Shown one piece after another: positions 34,141 to 41,231 of a stretch of DNA of 64,000 nt (positions are counted from its first letter, which is position 1; each line of letters opens with the position of its first letter). The translations under genes and the position numbers were made by a program. The stretch is from Flavobacterium sp. LPB0248 (lineage in GTDB: Bacteria > Bacteroidota > Bacteroidia > Flavobacteriales > Flavobacteriaceae), in contig NZ_CP058246.1 of NCBI RefSeq assembly GCF_013388355.1, positions 682,001-746,000 of the forward strand, written 5' to 3'. Under the pieces are notes generated by a model, which saw only the letters and a list, made by a program, of their open reading frames with translations, was not told the origin of the DNA and did not search any database.

Positions 34141-34169
34141 CAAAGATAATATAAAAAGGTCATAACAAA
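34141..34169 (-). promoter_or_regulatory. XRE promoter: TTTG-N17-TATCTTTG-N4-ATG
   Basis: On minus: TTTG (34169-34166), 17 bases, TATCTTTG (34148-34141), ACTT, then ATG at 34136. Both boxes are perfect. Confidence 0.7.
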
Positions 34170-34172
34170 TAT

Positions 34173-34236
34173 CTAGTAACAAACAGATTTAAATGGTATC
34201 GTACCATTAAAATGATTTAATCTTTTTAGTTACTAG
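34173..34236. promoter_or_regulatory. Nested dyads upstream of the XRE gene (candidate operators)
   Basis: Outer pair CTAGTAAC (34173-34180)/GTTACTAG (34229-34236). Inner pair AATGGTA (34192-34198)/TACCATT (34202-34208) around TCG. Also AGATT (34186-34190)/AATCT (34219-34223). The dyads abut the -33 box of the XRE promoter on its upstream side. Confidence 0.5.
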
Positions 34237-34312
34237 GTTTTAAACAAAAGTACGATTTTTGAGACATGAAATTAAGTAAGTTTTTAAGTTTCTGAGATTC
34301 TAAGGTGTTAAC

Positions 34313-34353
34313 TTTTAAGTTTGTCAAAGTTTAAAACTTTGACAAACTTAAAA
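34313..34353. repeat. 41-bp near-perfect palindrome
   Basis: Arms 34313-34332 and 34334-34353 are fully complementary over 20 bases with a single A between. The core is GTTTGTCAAAGTTT and its complement. No terminator-like T-run beyond the arm itself. Confidence 0.85.
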
Positions 34354-34474
34354 TTAGATTAAAAAAAAGTCTTAATTTGCTTTCTAAAATATCTCTTTTG
34401 ATAATTAATAAAAAGATCAATTTAAATTACCTTAACCTTATTTTTTTAACCGTAAAACAGAAACTTTAGACATT

Positions 34475-34591
34475 ATGAATGCAGTTATAAAAGATTACGA
34501 TTATTCGTTGATGGCTTGGCAATTTTTTTGTTTACTTTTTGGGATAGCAATACTTTATTTGCTGTACAAAGTTTATAAAAAAGTTAAATAA
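34475..34591 (+). CDS. Small single-helix membrane protein (38 residues)
   Basis: ATG at 34475, TAA at 34589-34591. Short polar start (MNAVIKDYDYSLM), one hydrophobic helix (AWQFFCLLFGIALLYLLY) and a basic tail (KVYKKVK): positive-inside pattern with cytoplasmic C-terminus. Composition is protein-like, but the frame is short and no family is recognised. It could be a small regulatory or stress membrane protein. Confidence 0.5.
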   Translation: MNAVIKDYDYSLMAWQFFCLLFGIAILYLLYKVYKKVK

Positions 34592-34733
34592 GTTATAGCT
34601 AATAAAATAAATAGTCCTAGAATGCACTAGGCTAATTTTATAAAAAAGTTGAGCTAAAGAAATTCAAAAAACCGAATATTAATCCTACTTTTAATTTGTA
34701 TTTTCGTTTTACTTAACTTCTAACTTATATTTT

Positions 34734-34964
34734 ATGTCATTTCAAGGATACCTAAAAACGATTAAAGAAAAAACAGGAAATGGTCCTGCTGAGTTTAGAA
34801 CTTTGGCAGAGCAAAATGGTTTTACTGCAAACGGCGAATTAAAACCTGAAGTAAAAGCTGGAGATATTGTAAACTGGCTTAAAAATGATTTCGCCTTAGG
34901 GCAAGGTCATGCAATGGCAATTTATGCGTTGCTTAAAGGCATTAAAAACGAGGATAGCGAATAA
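34734..34964 (+). CDS. DUF4287-family small protein
   Basis: A 76-residue soluble protein with the whole DUF4287 domain: FQGYLKTIKEKTGNGPAEFR, VKAGDIVNWLKNDFALGQGH, AMAIYALLKG. Function unknown; relatives occur fused to DUF5655 and START-type domains. Followed by the second structured element and a terminator. Confidence 0.85.
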   Translation: MSFQGYLKTIKEKTGNGPAEFRTLAEQNGFTANGELKPEVKAGDIVNWLKNDFALGQGHAMAIYALLKGIKNEDSE

Positions 34965-35006
34965 AAAAGTTCTCACTACAAACAAAATGAACTTTTAAAG
35001 ACGAGT

Positions 35007-35060
35007 GCCGCGTGAGGGATAGAGCCAAGCTACCGAAGTAGCGGCGAAAGCCCGACAGCA
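35007..35060 (+). repeat. Structured intergenic element, copy 2 (GATAGAGCC / GGCGAAAGC boxes)
   Basis: GATAGAGCC (35018-35026), hairpin GCTAC-CGAA-GTAGC (35029-35042), GGCGAAAGC (35043-35051), flanked by GC-rich CCGCGTGAGG and CCGACAGC. Same boxes and order as on the minus strand at 25323-25427, but the hairpin between is different and 46 bases shorter. Confidence 0.65.
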
Positions 35061-35069
35061 ATAAAAAAA

Positions 35070-35108
35070 AGACCCAATGAACGCAAAGTTGATTGGGTCT
35101 CTTTTTTA
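35070..35108. terminator. Terminator between DUF4287 and NUDIX genes
   Basis: AGACCCAAT (35070-35078) pairs with ATTGGGTCT (35092-35100), A-run before and T-run after. Confidence 0.88.
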
Positions 35109-35150
35109 TTGGTGGCACGTCCAAATGATTGATTTCTAATTTAAAAAACT

Positions 35151-35813
35151 TTAAATATCTTTTATTTTAGAATCTGGGCCTGAGCGATAAGCAATTGGCG
35201 CAGCCATTTTTTCTTTTGGATTTTTTTCTTCTTCAAATAACAATTTGATGTTTTCGTAGGAGTTTTTAAGTGCTTCTTTGATTTGTTCTGGATTTAACCA
35301 CGCTACTTTTTCTATTCCTTCTTCGATTTGTCCGTGTGGTGTTCCTTCAAAATCGGAGAACATTTCGAACCAATGCGTAATTTTAAGTTTGTATTTTCCG
35401 TTGCGTTTAAAGATGTGATAGGTTTTTTGAAGTTTATTCGTAATACGAAGCTGGTTTACTCCTGTCTCCTCCTCTACCTCACGCATAGCCGTCGCTTCAA
35501 TGTCTTCCCCTTTCTCGATTCCGCCTTTTGGCAGATCCCATTTTCCGTTTCTAAAGATAAACAAGACTTCGCCTTTCTTATTGTAGACAAAACCTCCACC
35601 TGCTTTATTCACAGGAATCTTGGCTTTAAGGGTTTTCATTATCTCACTTTCGTCGGGATGATATAGAATGGCTTTTTGAATTTTATTTTGAAAAATTTTT
35701 ATAATAAGCTGTTCGATATCAATACTCTCCAACAAGAACAATTGGAAATCTGTTTCACGCGAGATTTCATTTGTCAAAAAAAGTGGTTTGTCGTTTACAA
35801 AAACTTTATACAT
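35151..35813 (-). CDS. NUDIX hydrolase
   Basis: A 220-residue protein. Residues 1-65 are an extra N-terminal region, then the NUDIX domain with the complete box GGIEKGEDIEATAMREVEEE followed by TGV. It hydrolyses a nucleoside diphosphate linked to another group; substrate unknown. Transcribed divergently from pyrE with only 7 bases between the two start codons, so each promoter lies inside the other gene. A near-consensus -7 TATCTTTA lies on minus at 35832-35839, within pyrE. Confidence 0.9.
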   Translation of the reverse strand: MYKVFVNDKPLFLTNEISRETDFQLFLLESIDIEQLIIKIFQNKIQKAILYHPDESEIMKTLKAKIPVNKAGGGFVYNKKGEVLFIFRNGKWDLPKGGIEKGEDIEATAMREVEEETGVNQLRITNKLQKTYHIFKRNGKYKLKITHWFEMFSDFEGTPHGQIEEGIEKVAWLNPEQIKEALKNSYENIKLLFEEEKNPKEKMAAPIAYRSGPDSKIKDI

Positions 35814-35816
35814 TTG
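35787..35816 (+). promoter_or_regulatory. pyrE promoter: TTTG-N18-TACATTTG-N4-ATG
   Basis: TTTG at 35787-35790, spacer 18, TACATTTG at 35809-35816, TACT, ATG at 35821. The promoter is inside the 5' end of the NUDIX gene. The predicted transcription start is at or next to the ATG. Confidence 0.7.
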
Positions 35817-35820
35817 TACT

Positions 35821-36465
35821 ATGATTTTTAATAAAGATACTGCCGAAAAAACAGCCGAATTGCTTTTGCAAATAAATGCAATTAAATTGAATCCCGAAAA
35901 TCCTTTTACATGGGCTTCTGGTTGGAAATCTCCTATTTACTGCGATAATAGGTTAATTCTTTCATTTCCGAGCATCAGAAACTATGTTCGTGATGAGTTT
36001 GCTAAAAACATCGAAAAACAATTTGGAAAACCTGATGTGATTGCTGGTGTTGCTACTGGAGCCATTGGAGTTGGAATTTTGGTTGCCGAAAGTTTAGGTC
36101 TTCCGTTCGTATATGTGCGTCCGGAACCAAAAAAACACGGTAGACAAAACCAAGTAGAAGGTTTTTTACAAAAAGGACAAAATGTTGTGGTTGTAGAAGA
36201 TTTAATTAGTACCGGAAAAAGTAGTTTATTGGCTGTTGAAGCTTTAAGAAATGAAGGTGCTAATGTTAAAGGTATGGCAGCTGTATTTACTTATGGTTTT
36301 GGTGTTGCCGAAGAAAATTTCAAAGAAGCTAATGTTGATTTGTTCACTTTAAGCAACTACGAAAACCTATTAGATTTAGCAGTTCAAAAGCAATACATCA
36401 CAGAAGATCAGCAATCTACTCTGCAAGAATGGAGCGTAAGCCCATCTACTTGGGGACAGGAATAA
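35821..36465 (+). CDS. pyrE: Orotate phosphoribosyltransferase
   Basis: Converts orotate + PRPP to OMP in pyrimidine synthesis. The 214-residue protein has FTWASGWKSPIYCDNRLILS and the PRPP-binding motif VVVVEDLISTGKSSLLAVEA. Start MIFNKDTAEK at 35821 fits the family and the promoter; the 11-codon upstream extension would put the promoter inside the gene. Probably a leaderless transcript. An SRPBCC protein gene follows 149 bases on. Confidence 0.96.
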   Translation: MIFNKDTAEKTAELLLQINAIKLNPENPFTWASGWKSPIYCDNRLILSFPSIRNYVRDEFAKNIEKQFGKPDVIAGVATGAIGVGILVAESLGLPFVYVRPEPKKHGRQNQVEGFLQKGQNVVVVEDLISTGKSSLLAVEALRNEGANVKGMAAVFTYGFGVAEENFKEANVDLFTLSNYENLLDLAVQKQYITEDQQSTLQEWSVSPSTWGQE

Positions 36466-36485
36466 GATTTTAGATTTTAGATTTT
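36465..36485 (-). repeat. AGATTTT heptamers after pyrE
   Basis: AGATTTT at 36465, 36472 and 36479 in 7-base register, directly at the pyrE stop. The complement is the ATCTAAA-type word seen at 19339-19367. Confidence 0.6.
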
Positions 36486-36614
36486 CTAAAAATCGCTCTG
36501 CTCTTTTTTTTAATTTTAGCTTTGCGAACTTAAATAAAGTCAAAATAACATAAAAACCTTGCGTCTTTGCGGTAAAAAAATATTTGCGGTAAAACAAAAA
36601 AAACAAAAAACAAT

Positions 36615-37007
36615 ATGAACTTAGAAAGTCCAAAAGTTACTGTTCAGAAATCAGCTCAAGATTTATTCGATCAATTGACTGACGTAAAGAATTTCGAAAA
36701 ATTAATGCCAGACAACATTGCTAAATTTGAAGTGACTGGCGAAGACGCTTTTATTTTTGGATTGAAAGGGATGCCTGAAATCAAATTAAAAATGAAAGAT
36801 AAAGTAGCTCCAAACAAAATTGTTTTGGGTGCTGCAAGTGATAAACTTCCGTTTACACTAACTTCAAACATTGACACTGTTTCTGATTCAGAAAGCGCTG
36901 TTCAGTTATTTTTTGAGGGCGAATTCAACGCGATGATGGCGATGATGGTTAAAGGTCCAATCAGTAAGTTTATTGAAACTTTAGCAAACAATATGAACAA
37001 GCTTTAA
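36615..37007 (+). CDS. SRPBCC-family protein
   Basis: A 130-residue START-like fold protein (QKSAQDLFDQLTDVKNFEKL at the start, amphipathic final helix FIETLANNMNKL). Members bind hydrophobic ligands; no enzyme residue can be assigned. It follows pyrE on the same strand and may share its transcript. A terminator lies at 37041-37070. Confidence 0.8.
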   Translation: MNLESPKVTVQKSAQDLFDQLTDVKNFEKLMPDNIAKFEVTGEDAFIFGLKGMPEIKLKMKDKVAPNKIVLGAASDKLPFTLTSNIDTVSDSESAVQLFFEGEFNAMMAMMVKGPISKFIETLANNMNKL

Positions 37008-37040
37008 TAATGGTAAATTATTAATTGTAAATTATAAATG

Positions 37041-37070
37041 AAAATGTCCGACTATTGTTGGACATTTTTT
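37041..37070 (+). terminator. Terminator after the SRPBCC gene
   Basis: AAAATGTCC (37041-37049), 10-base loop, GGACATTTT (37060-37068), then more T. Confidence 0.88.
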
Positions 37071-37125
37071 TTAACCGCAAATGACACAAGGAATTACGCA
37101 AAGTTCGCAAAAATTTCACCGCATT

Positions 37126-37233
37126 TTTGTCATTTCGACGTAAGGAGAAATCTTCACGAGAAACTCTACAAAGATTGGCAATTTTAGGAGCAGAGCTACT
37201 TGTGGAGATTTCTCCTTACGTCGAAATGACAAA
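37126..37233. repeat. 108-bp hairpin element, copy B
   Basis: Arms 37126-37152 and 37207-37233 are perfectly complementary over 27 bases and pairing continues inward with G-T pairs for about 8 more. Arm: TTTGTCATTTCGA, copy-specific CGTAAG, GAGAAATC. Centre contains ACAAAGATTGGCAATTTT (37168-37185), 16 of 18 identical to copy A. Confidence 0.9.
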
Positions 37234-37341
37234 CTACATTTAAACTTTATTATTTATAAAACTCTGCGAATTAATATCTTTGCGAGATTTCATAAACACG
37301 TTACTCGCTACAGTACGTCTCTTCAGAAAACCTTAAAAAAA

Positions 37342-37381
37342 CTTAGAATCTCAGCATCTCAGAACCTTAGCAACTTAGTAA
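37342..37381 (+). repeat. Octamer array overlapping the birA stop codon
   Basis: CTTAGAAT, CTCAGCAT, CTCAGAAC, CTTAGCAA, CTTAGTAA in register. The last unit (37374-37381) covers the birA stop codon (37375-37377) and the end of its last codons. Confidence 0.8.
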
Positions 37382-38103
37382 AGCATCTTAACCTCTTTAA
37401 TCTCAAACTCTGCAACAGAATCATCTTCTAATAGAACCTGCAGTTTTCCAATTGGAGAAACTCCCTGAATGATTCCCATGAAATCTTGGTCATTATTATC
37501 CCTGAATGCTGTCGGAACTCCTTTTTTAAATAAAAAATTAAAGTAATCGTCCCAGAAAATCTGTGCTGAGGTATTCCATAATTGGATTTTCTCTTTTAGT
37601 TTTTCAACAATTAAAATAGCTAATTCTTCTTTATCAAAAGATTTACCCGCAATTACTGCCATAGAAGAAGCAGTTGGCAATTCGATAAAATCGGTTTGAT
37701 TGACATTGATTCCGATTCCGGCAACTGACACGATTCTGCCATCACTTTTTAAGGTATTTTCGATTAATATGCCAACCAATTTCTTATTGTATGACAGAAT
37801 GTCGTTTGGCCATTTAATACAAATATCAGGAATATTTAATGCTTTTAAGACCTCTGCAACAGATAAAGATACCAAGACGCTCAAATTAAAAACTTCGTCG
37901 TTAATAAACAGAAAATCTTTCACCAAGACACTCATAGTTAAGTTCTTACCCGCTTCAGTCTTCCATACGCCACCTACTTGTCCTTTGCCTTTTGTCTGAT
38001 TTTCAGCTGTTACCGTTGTAAAATTCTCCAGTTCATCTTGACTTGACAAAGCTTTTAAGAAGTCGTTTGTAGAATCTATGGCATCGAGTTTGATTAGTTT
38101 CAT
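37375..38103 (-). CDS. birA: Biotin--[acetyl-CoA-carboxylase] ligase
   Basis: Attaches biotin to carboxylase carrier proteins via biotinyl-AMP. The 242 residues begin with DAIDSTNDFLKAL and hold TKGKGQVGGVWKTEAGKNL (the biotin/ATP loop, usually GRGRxGR) and CIKWPNDILSYNKKLVGI. There is no N-terminal DNA-binding domain, so it is a monofunctional class I ligase, not a repressor. A -7 box TATTTTTG lies at 38145-38152. The stop codon is inside an octamer repeat. Confidence 0.95.
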   Translation of the reverse strand: MKLIKLDAIDSTNDFLKALSSQDELENFTTVTAENQTKGKGQVGGVWKTEAGKNLTMSVLVKDFLFINDEVFNLSVLVSLSVAEVLKALNIPDICIKWPNDILSYNKKLVGILIENTLKSDGRIVSVAGIGINVNQTDFIELPTASSMAVIAGKSFDKEELAILIVEKLKEKIQLWNTSAQIFWDDYFNFLFKKGVPTAFRDNNDQDFMGIIQGVSPIGKLQVLLEDDSVAEFEIKEVKMLY

Positions 38104-38144
38104 TAAATAATTTAAATATCTTAGTTTAATATTTTGTTAAGGTT

Positions 38145-38178
38145 CAAAAATAATCACAAAATTTGGTAACTTTACAAA
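38145..38178 (-). promoter_or_regulatory. birA promoter
   Basis: On minus: TTTG (38178-38175), 22 bases, TATTTTTG (38152-38145), 41 bases before ATG 38103. It overlaps the promoter region of the divergent rsfS, where TAACTTTA (38167-38174) is a likely -7. Confidence 0.45.
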
Positions 38179-38195
38179 TTCATATAAAATAATTC

Positions 38196-38567
38196 ATGGC
38201 GAAAAAGACTGTTAATAATGATGTTCTACTGGCGAACATAATCAAAGGGATTGAGGAAGTAAAAGGAAATGATATCGATATTCTTGACTTAAGAGAAATA
38301 GATACTGCTGTATGCGACTATTTTGTTATTTGCAACGGTAGCTCAAACACCCAAGTAAACGCCATCGTAAACTCAATTCAAAAAATTGTATCAAAAGACT
38401 TAAAAGATAAACCTTGGCACGTAGAAGGAACCGATAATGCAGAATGGGTTTTAATGGACTATGTACATATTGTAGTACACGTTTTCCAAAAACATATTCG
38501 CGAATATTACAACATCGAAAGCCTTTGGGGCGATGCCAAAATAACTTCAATCGAGAACAAATACTAA
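38196..38567 (+). CDS. rsfS: Ribosome silencing factor RsfS
   Basis: Binds ribosomal protein uL14 and blocks joining of the ribosomal subunits in starvation. The 123-residue protein has the whole DUF143/RsfS domain: DIDILDLREIDTAVCDYFVI, CNGSSNTQVNAIVNSI, WHVEGTDNAEWVLMDYVHIV and VFQKHIREYYNIESLWGDA. It is followed 15 bases later by ftsH in the same operon. Confidence 0.96.
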   Translation: MAKKTVNNDVLLANIIKGIEEVKGNDIDILDLREIDTAVCDYFVICNGSSNTQVNAIVNSIQKIVSKDLKDKPWHVEGTDNAEWVLMDYVHIVVHVFQKHIREYYNIESLWGDAKITSIENKY

Positions 38568-38582
38568 AGAAACTTTCATTAA

Positions 38583-40508
38583 ATGGCTAAAGATAATAAT
38601 CCAAATCCGAATAAATTTAAAATAAGTCCTTGGTTAATATACACCGCAATACTTTTAGTTTTTTTATTCATAAGTTTTGCCACAGGAGGATCAAGCTTAA
38701 GCGAACCTGCCCAATTAACTTCTTCTAAATTCAACACCCTTCTAGAAAAAGGACAAATTGAAAAAGTAATTGTTTATAACAAAGCAGAAGCTGAGGTATA
38801 CTTGAATGCTGCGGCTCTTAAAGACCCAGCAAACAAAAAAGTTGCTGAAGATATTTTCAAACAGCCAAACAAAGGTCCACATTATACTTTGGAAATTGGT
38901 AATGATCAAATCTTTCAGACTAAATTAGAAAAAGCAGTTAGCGAAGGGAAATTGAAAGACTTCAACTTTCTTCAAAAAAATAACTGGAGCGATATTTTAA
39001 TTAGCTTACTTCCTATCATCATTATTGTTGGTGTGTGGATTTTCATTATGCGTAAAATGTCTGGCGGAGGCGCTGGTGGAGGCGGACAGATTTTCAACAT
39101 CGGAAAATCTAAAGCTAAATTGTTTGATGAAAAAACAGACATTAAAACTACATTTAAAGATGTTGCAGGTTTAGAAGGCGCTAAAGAAGAAATTCAAGAA
39201 ATTGTTGAATTCCTTAAAAACCCTGAAAAATACACGAATCTTGGAGGTAAAATTCCAAAAGGAGCTTTATTGGTAGGACCTCCGGGAACTGGTAAAACTT
39301 TATTAGCAAAAGCAGTTGCTGGTGAAGCGCAAGTACCTTTCTTCTCTTTATCAGGTTCAGATTTCGTAGAAATGTTCGTAGGAGTTGGTGCTTCACGTGT
39401 ACGTGACTTATTTAAACAAGCTAAAGAAAAATCTCCTGCTATTATCTTCATTGATGAGATCGATGCTGTTGGTAGAGCGAGAGGAAAAAGCAATATGTCT
39501 GGCGGAAACGACGAAAGAGAAAATACTTTGAACCAATTACTGACAGAAATGGATGGTTTTGGTACAAACTCTAACGTAATTGTTCTAGCTGCAACAAACA
39601 GAGCTGACGTTCTAGACAAAGCTTTAATGCGTGCTGGACGTTTTGACAGACAAATTTTTGTTGACTTACCAGACATTCGCGAAAGAGCTGAAATTTTCAA
39701 AGTACACTTAGCTCCTATCAAAAAAGTCGAAGGTCTAGATTTAGATTTCTTAGCAAAACAAACTCCAGGTTTCTCTGGTGCTGATATTGCCAATGTTTGT
39801 AACGAAGCCGCTCTTATTGCTGCACGTAACAACAAAGCTGCGGTTGACAGACAAGATTTCCTTGATGCTGTTGATAGAATTATTGGTGGTCTTGAAAAGA
39901 AAAACAAAATCATTACTCCAGACGAAAAAAGAGCAATTGCAATTCACGAAGCTGGTCACGCTACTGTAAGCTGGATGTTAGAGCATGCTGCACCACTTAT
40001 TAAAGTAACAATTGTTCCTCGTGGACAAAGTTTAGGAGCTGCATGGTATTTACCAGAAGAGAGACAAATCGTTAGAACAGATCAAATGTTAGACGAAATG
40101 TGTGCTACTATGGGAGGTAGAGCTGCTGAAAAAGTAACTTTTGACAGAATTTCGACTGGCGCATTAAGCGACTTAGAAAAAGTAACTCGTCAAGCTCGTG
40201 CTATGGTAACTATTTACGGATTGAATGACAAAATCGGTAACGTTACGTATTACGATTCAACTGGACAAAGCGAATACAACTTCTCTAAACCATATTCTGA
40301 TGAGACTGCAAAAATTATTGACAAAGAAATTTCTGAGTTAATTGAAGGTCAATATCAGAGAGCAATTCAGATTTTAGAGGAAAACAAAGACAAGTTAAAC
40401 CAACTTGCTGATATTCTGATTGAAAAAGAAGTAATCTTTAAAGATGACTTAGAAAACATATTCGGAAAACGTACTTTTGACAAAAATTTAGAAGAAGTAG
40501 TTTCATAA
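38583..40508 (+). CDS. ftsH: ATP-dependent zinc metalloprotease FtsH
   Basis: Inner-membrane AAA+ protease that degrades unneeded membrane and regulatory proteins. 641 residues: N-terminal helix (about 15-35), periplasmic part, second helix (about 140-156), AAA domain with Walker A GPPGTGKT and IIFIDEIDAVGRARG, second region of homology ATNRADVLDKALMRAGRFDR and the zinc site HEAGH. The N-terminal periplasmic part is longer than in E. coli, as usual in Bacteroidetes. A terminator follows at 40537-40575. Confidence 0.98.
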   Translation: MAKDNNPNPNKFKISPWLIYTAILLVFLFISFATGGSSLSEPAQLTSSKFNTLLEKGQIEKVIVYNKAEAEVYLNAAALKDPANKKVAEDIFKQPNKGPHYTLEIGNDQIFQTKLEKAVSEGKLKDFNFLQKNNWSDILISLLPIIIIVGVWIFIMRKMSGGGAGGGGQIFNIGKSKAKLFDEKTDIKTTFKDVAGLEGAKEEIQEIVEFLKNPEKYTNLGGKIPKGALLVGPPGTGKTLLAKAVAGEAQVPFFSLSGSDFVEMFVGVGASRVRDLFKQAKEKSPAIIFIDEIDAVGRARGKSNMSGGNDERENTLNQLLTEMDGFGTNSNVIVLAATNRADVLDKALMRAGRFDRQIFVDLPDIRERAEIFKVHLAPIKKVEGLDLDFLAKQTPGFSGADIANVCNEAALIAARNNKAAVDRQDFLDAVDRIIGGLEKKNKIITPDEKRAIAIHEAGHATVSWMLEHAAPLIKVTIVPRGQSLGAAWYLPEERQIVRTDQMLDEMCATMGGRAAEKVTFDRISTGALSDLEKVTRQARAMVTIYGLNDKIGNVTYYDSTGQSEYNFSKPYSDETAKIIDKEISELIEGQYQRAIQILEENKDKLNQLADILIEKEVIFKDDLENIFGKRTFDKNLEEVVS

Positions 40509-40536
40509 GTAATTACGAAATACGTAATAATTTTTT

Positions 40537-40577
40537 AAAATCTTAATTCAAAACATCCTTTTGAATTAAGATTTTTT
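40537..40577 (+). terminator. Terminator after ftsH, overlapped by the next promoter
   Basis: Arms 40537-40553 and 40559-40575 pair over 17 bases (ATCTTAATTCAAAA and complement) around CATCC, then T-rich sequence. A -7 box TATCTTTG begins at 40578. Confidence 0.9.
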
Positions 40578-40585
40578 TATCTTTG
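40578..40585 (+). promoter_or_regulatory. -7 box TATCTTTG for the LUD-cdsA-psd operon
   Basis: Full match to TANNTTTG, 39 bases before ATG 40625, at the end of the ftsH terminator T-tract. A TTTG (40560-40563) lies only 14 bases upstream. Confidence 0.5.
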
Positions 40586-40624
40586 AACGTTTTCAATTAA
40601 CATGTAAAGCATTTCATATAAAAA

Positions 40625-41230
40625 ATGAATTTTTTCAAAAAAATATTTGGCTCTAGTGAAGCCGCTTCTGACGAAGAGAACGAAAGCGAATATGCGGGAA
40701 CTTCTGCGCAGAACAGTCATTTATCTTTAGACGAGCAATTTATTTTCAATTTCAAAAAAAATGGAGGTAAATTTTTGTACTGCGAAAATACAGGAGAACT
40801 TTCTGAACAGTTTGAAAACATTTTAGAAGAAAATGACTGGTTTGAACAAGAAGTTTTATGCTATGAACCTGCTTTATTTGGTTTACTAGAAGAAAACAAA
40901 CTTTTTTACAGTGCACCAACCAAACCAAGGTTCTTATTAGCAAGCTGTGAAAACCTTATTGCCGATGAAGGTTCTATCTTATTTTCGTCTAGACAAATTA
41001 AACAAAACAAACCAAACGAATTACCCGCAAATATTGTCATAATAGCCACTACCAGCCAAATCCTTCCTATGAAAAGTGACGGATTAAGTGCAATAAAACA
41101 TAAATACGAAAGGGACTATCCTACTAATATCACTACCATAAAATATTTCGAAAAAGCGAAAGAAGAAGATTTTACACAATACGGAAGTGTTGCTAAGAAC
41201 CTTTATTTATTGCTTTTAGAAGATCTTTAA
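40625..41230 (+). CDS. LUD-domain protein
   Basis: A 201-residue protein with the C-terminal part of the LUD (LutB/LutC-like) fold: CENLIADEGSILFSSRQIKQ, ANIVIIATTSQILPMKSDGL, PTNITTIKYFEKA. True lutABC lactate operons are absent, so its role is probably different. It begins the run with cdsA, whose start is 2 bases after this gene's stop, and is thus tied to membrane-lipid genes. This arrangement appears widely in flavobacteria as I recall. Confidence 0.8.
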   Translation: MNFFKKIFGSSEAASDEENESEYAGTSAQNSHLSLDEQFIFNFKKNGGKFLYCENTGELSEQFENILEENDWFEQEVLCYEPALFGLLEENKLFYSAPTKPRFLLASCENLIADEGSILFSSRQIKQNKPNELPANIVIIATTSQILPMKSDGLSAIKHKYERDYPTNITTIKYFEKAKEEDFTQYGSVAKNLYLLLLEDL

Positions 41231-41231
41231 G

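Larger units (their letters stand above)
34137..34474. other. 338-base divergent spacer between the XRE gene and a small ORF
   Basis: Contains the XRE promoter, the nested dyads, a short octamer array on minus (TTTTTAAG, TTTCTGAG, ATTCTAAG at 34281-34304) and the 41-bp palindrome at 34313-34353. No ORF of useful size. Confidence 0.6.
37008..37374. other. 367-base spacer: terminator, hairpin element B, octamer array
   Basis: Holds a terminator (37041-37068), CGCAAAG-type words (37076-37121), hairpin element B (37126-37233) and the octamer array that runs into the birA stop codon. No gene seen. Confidence 0.7.

Noticed and set aside
39194-39913. 239-codon open frame on minus, antisense to ftsH
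   Set aside because: Lies wholly within the conserved AAA and protease domain of ftsH; composition (Ser/Pro/Lys-rich, no fold) is that of an antisense shadow.
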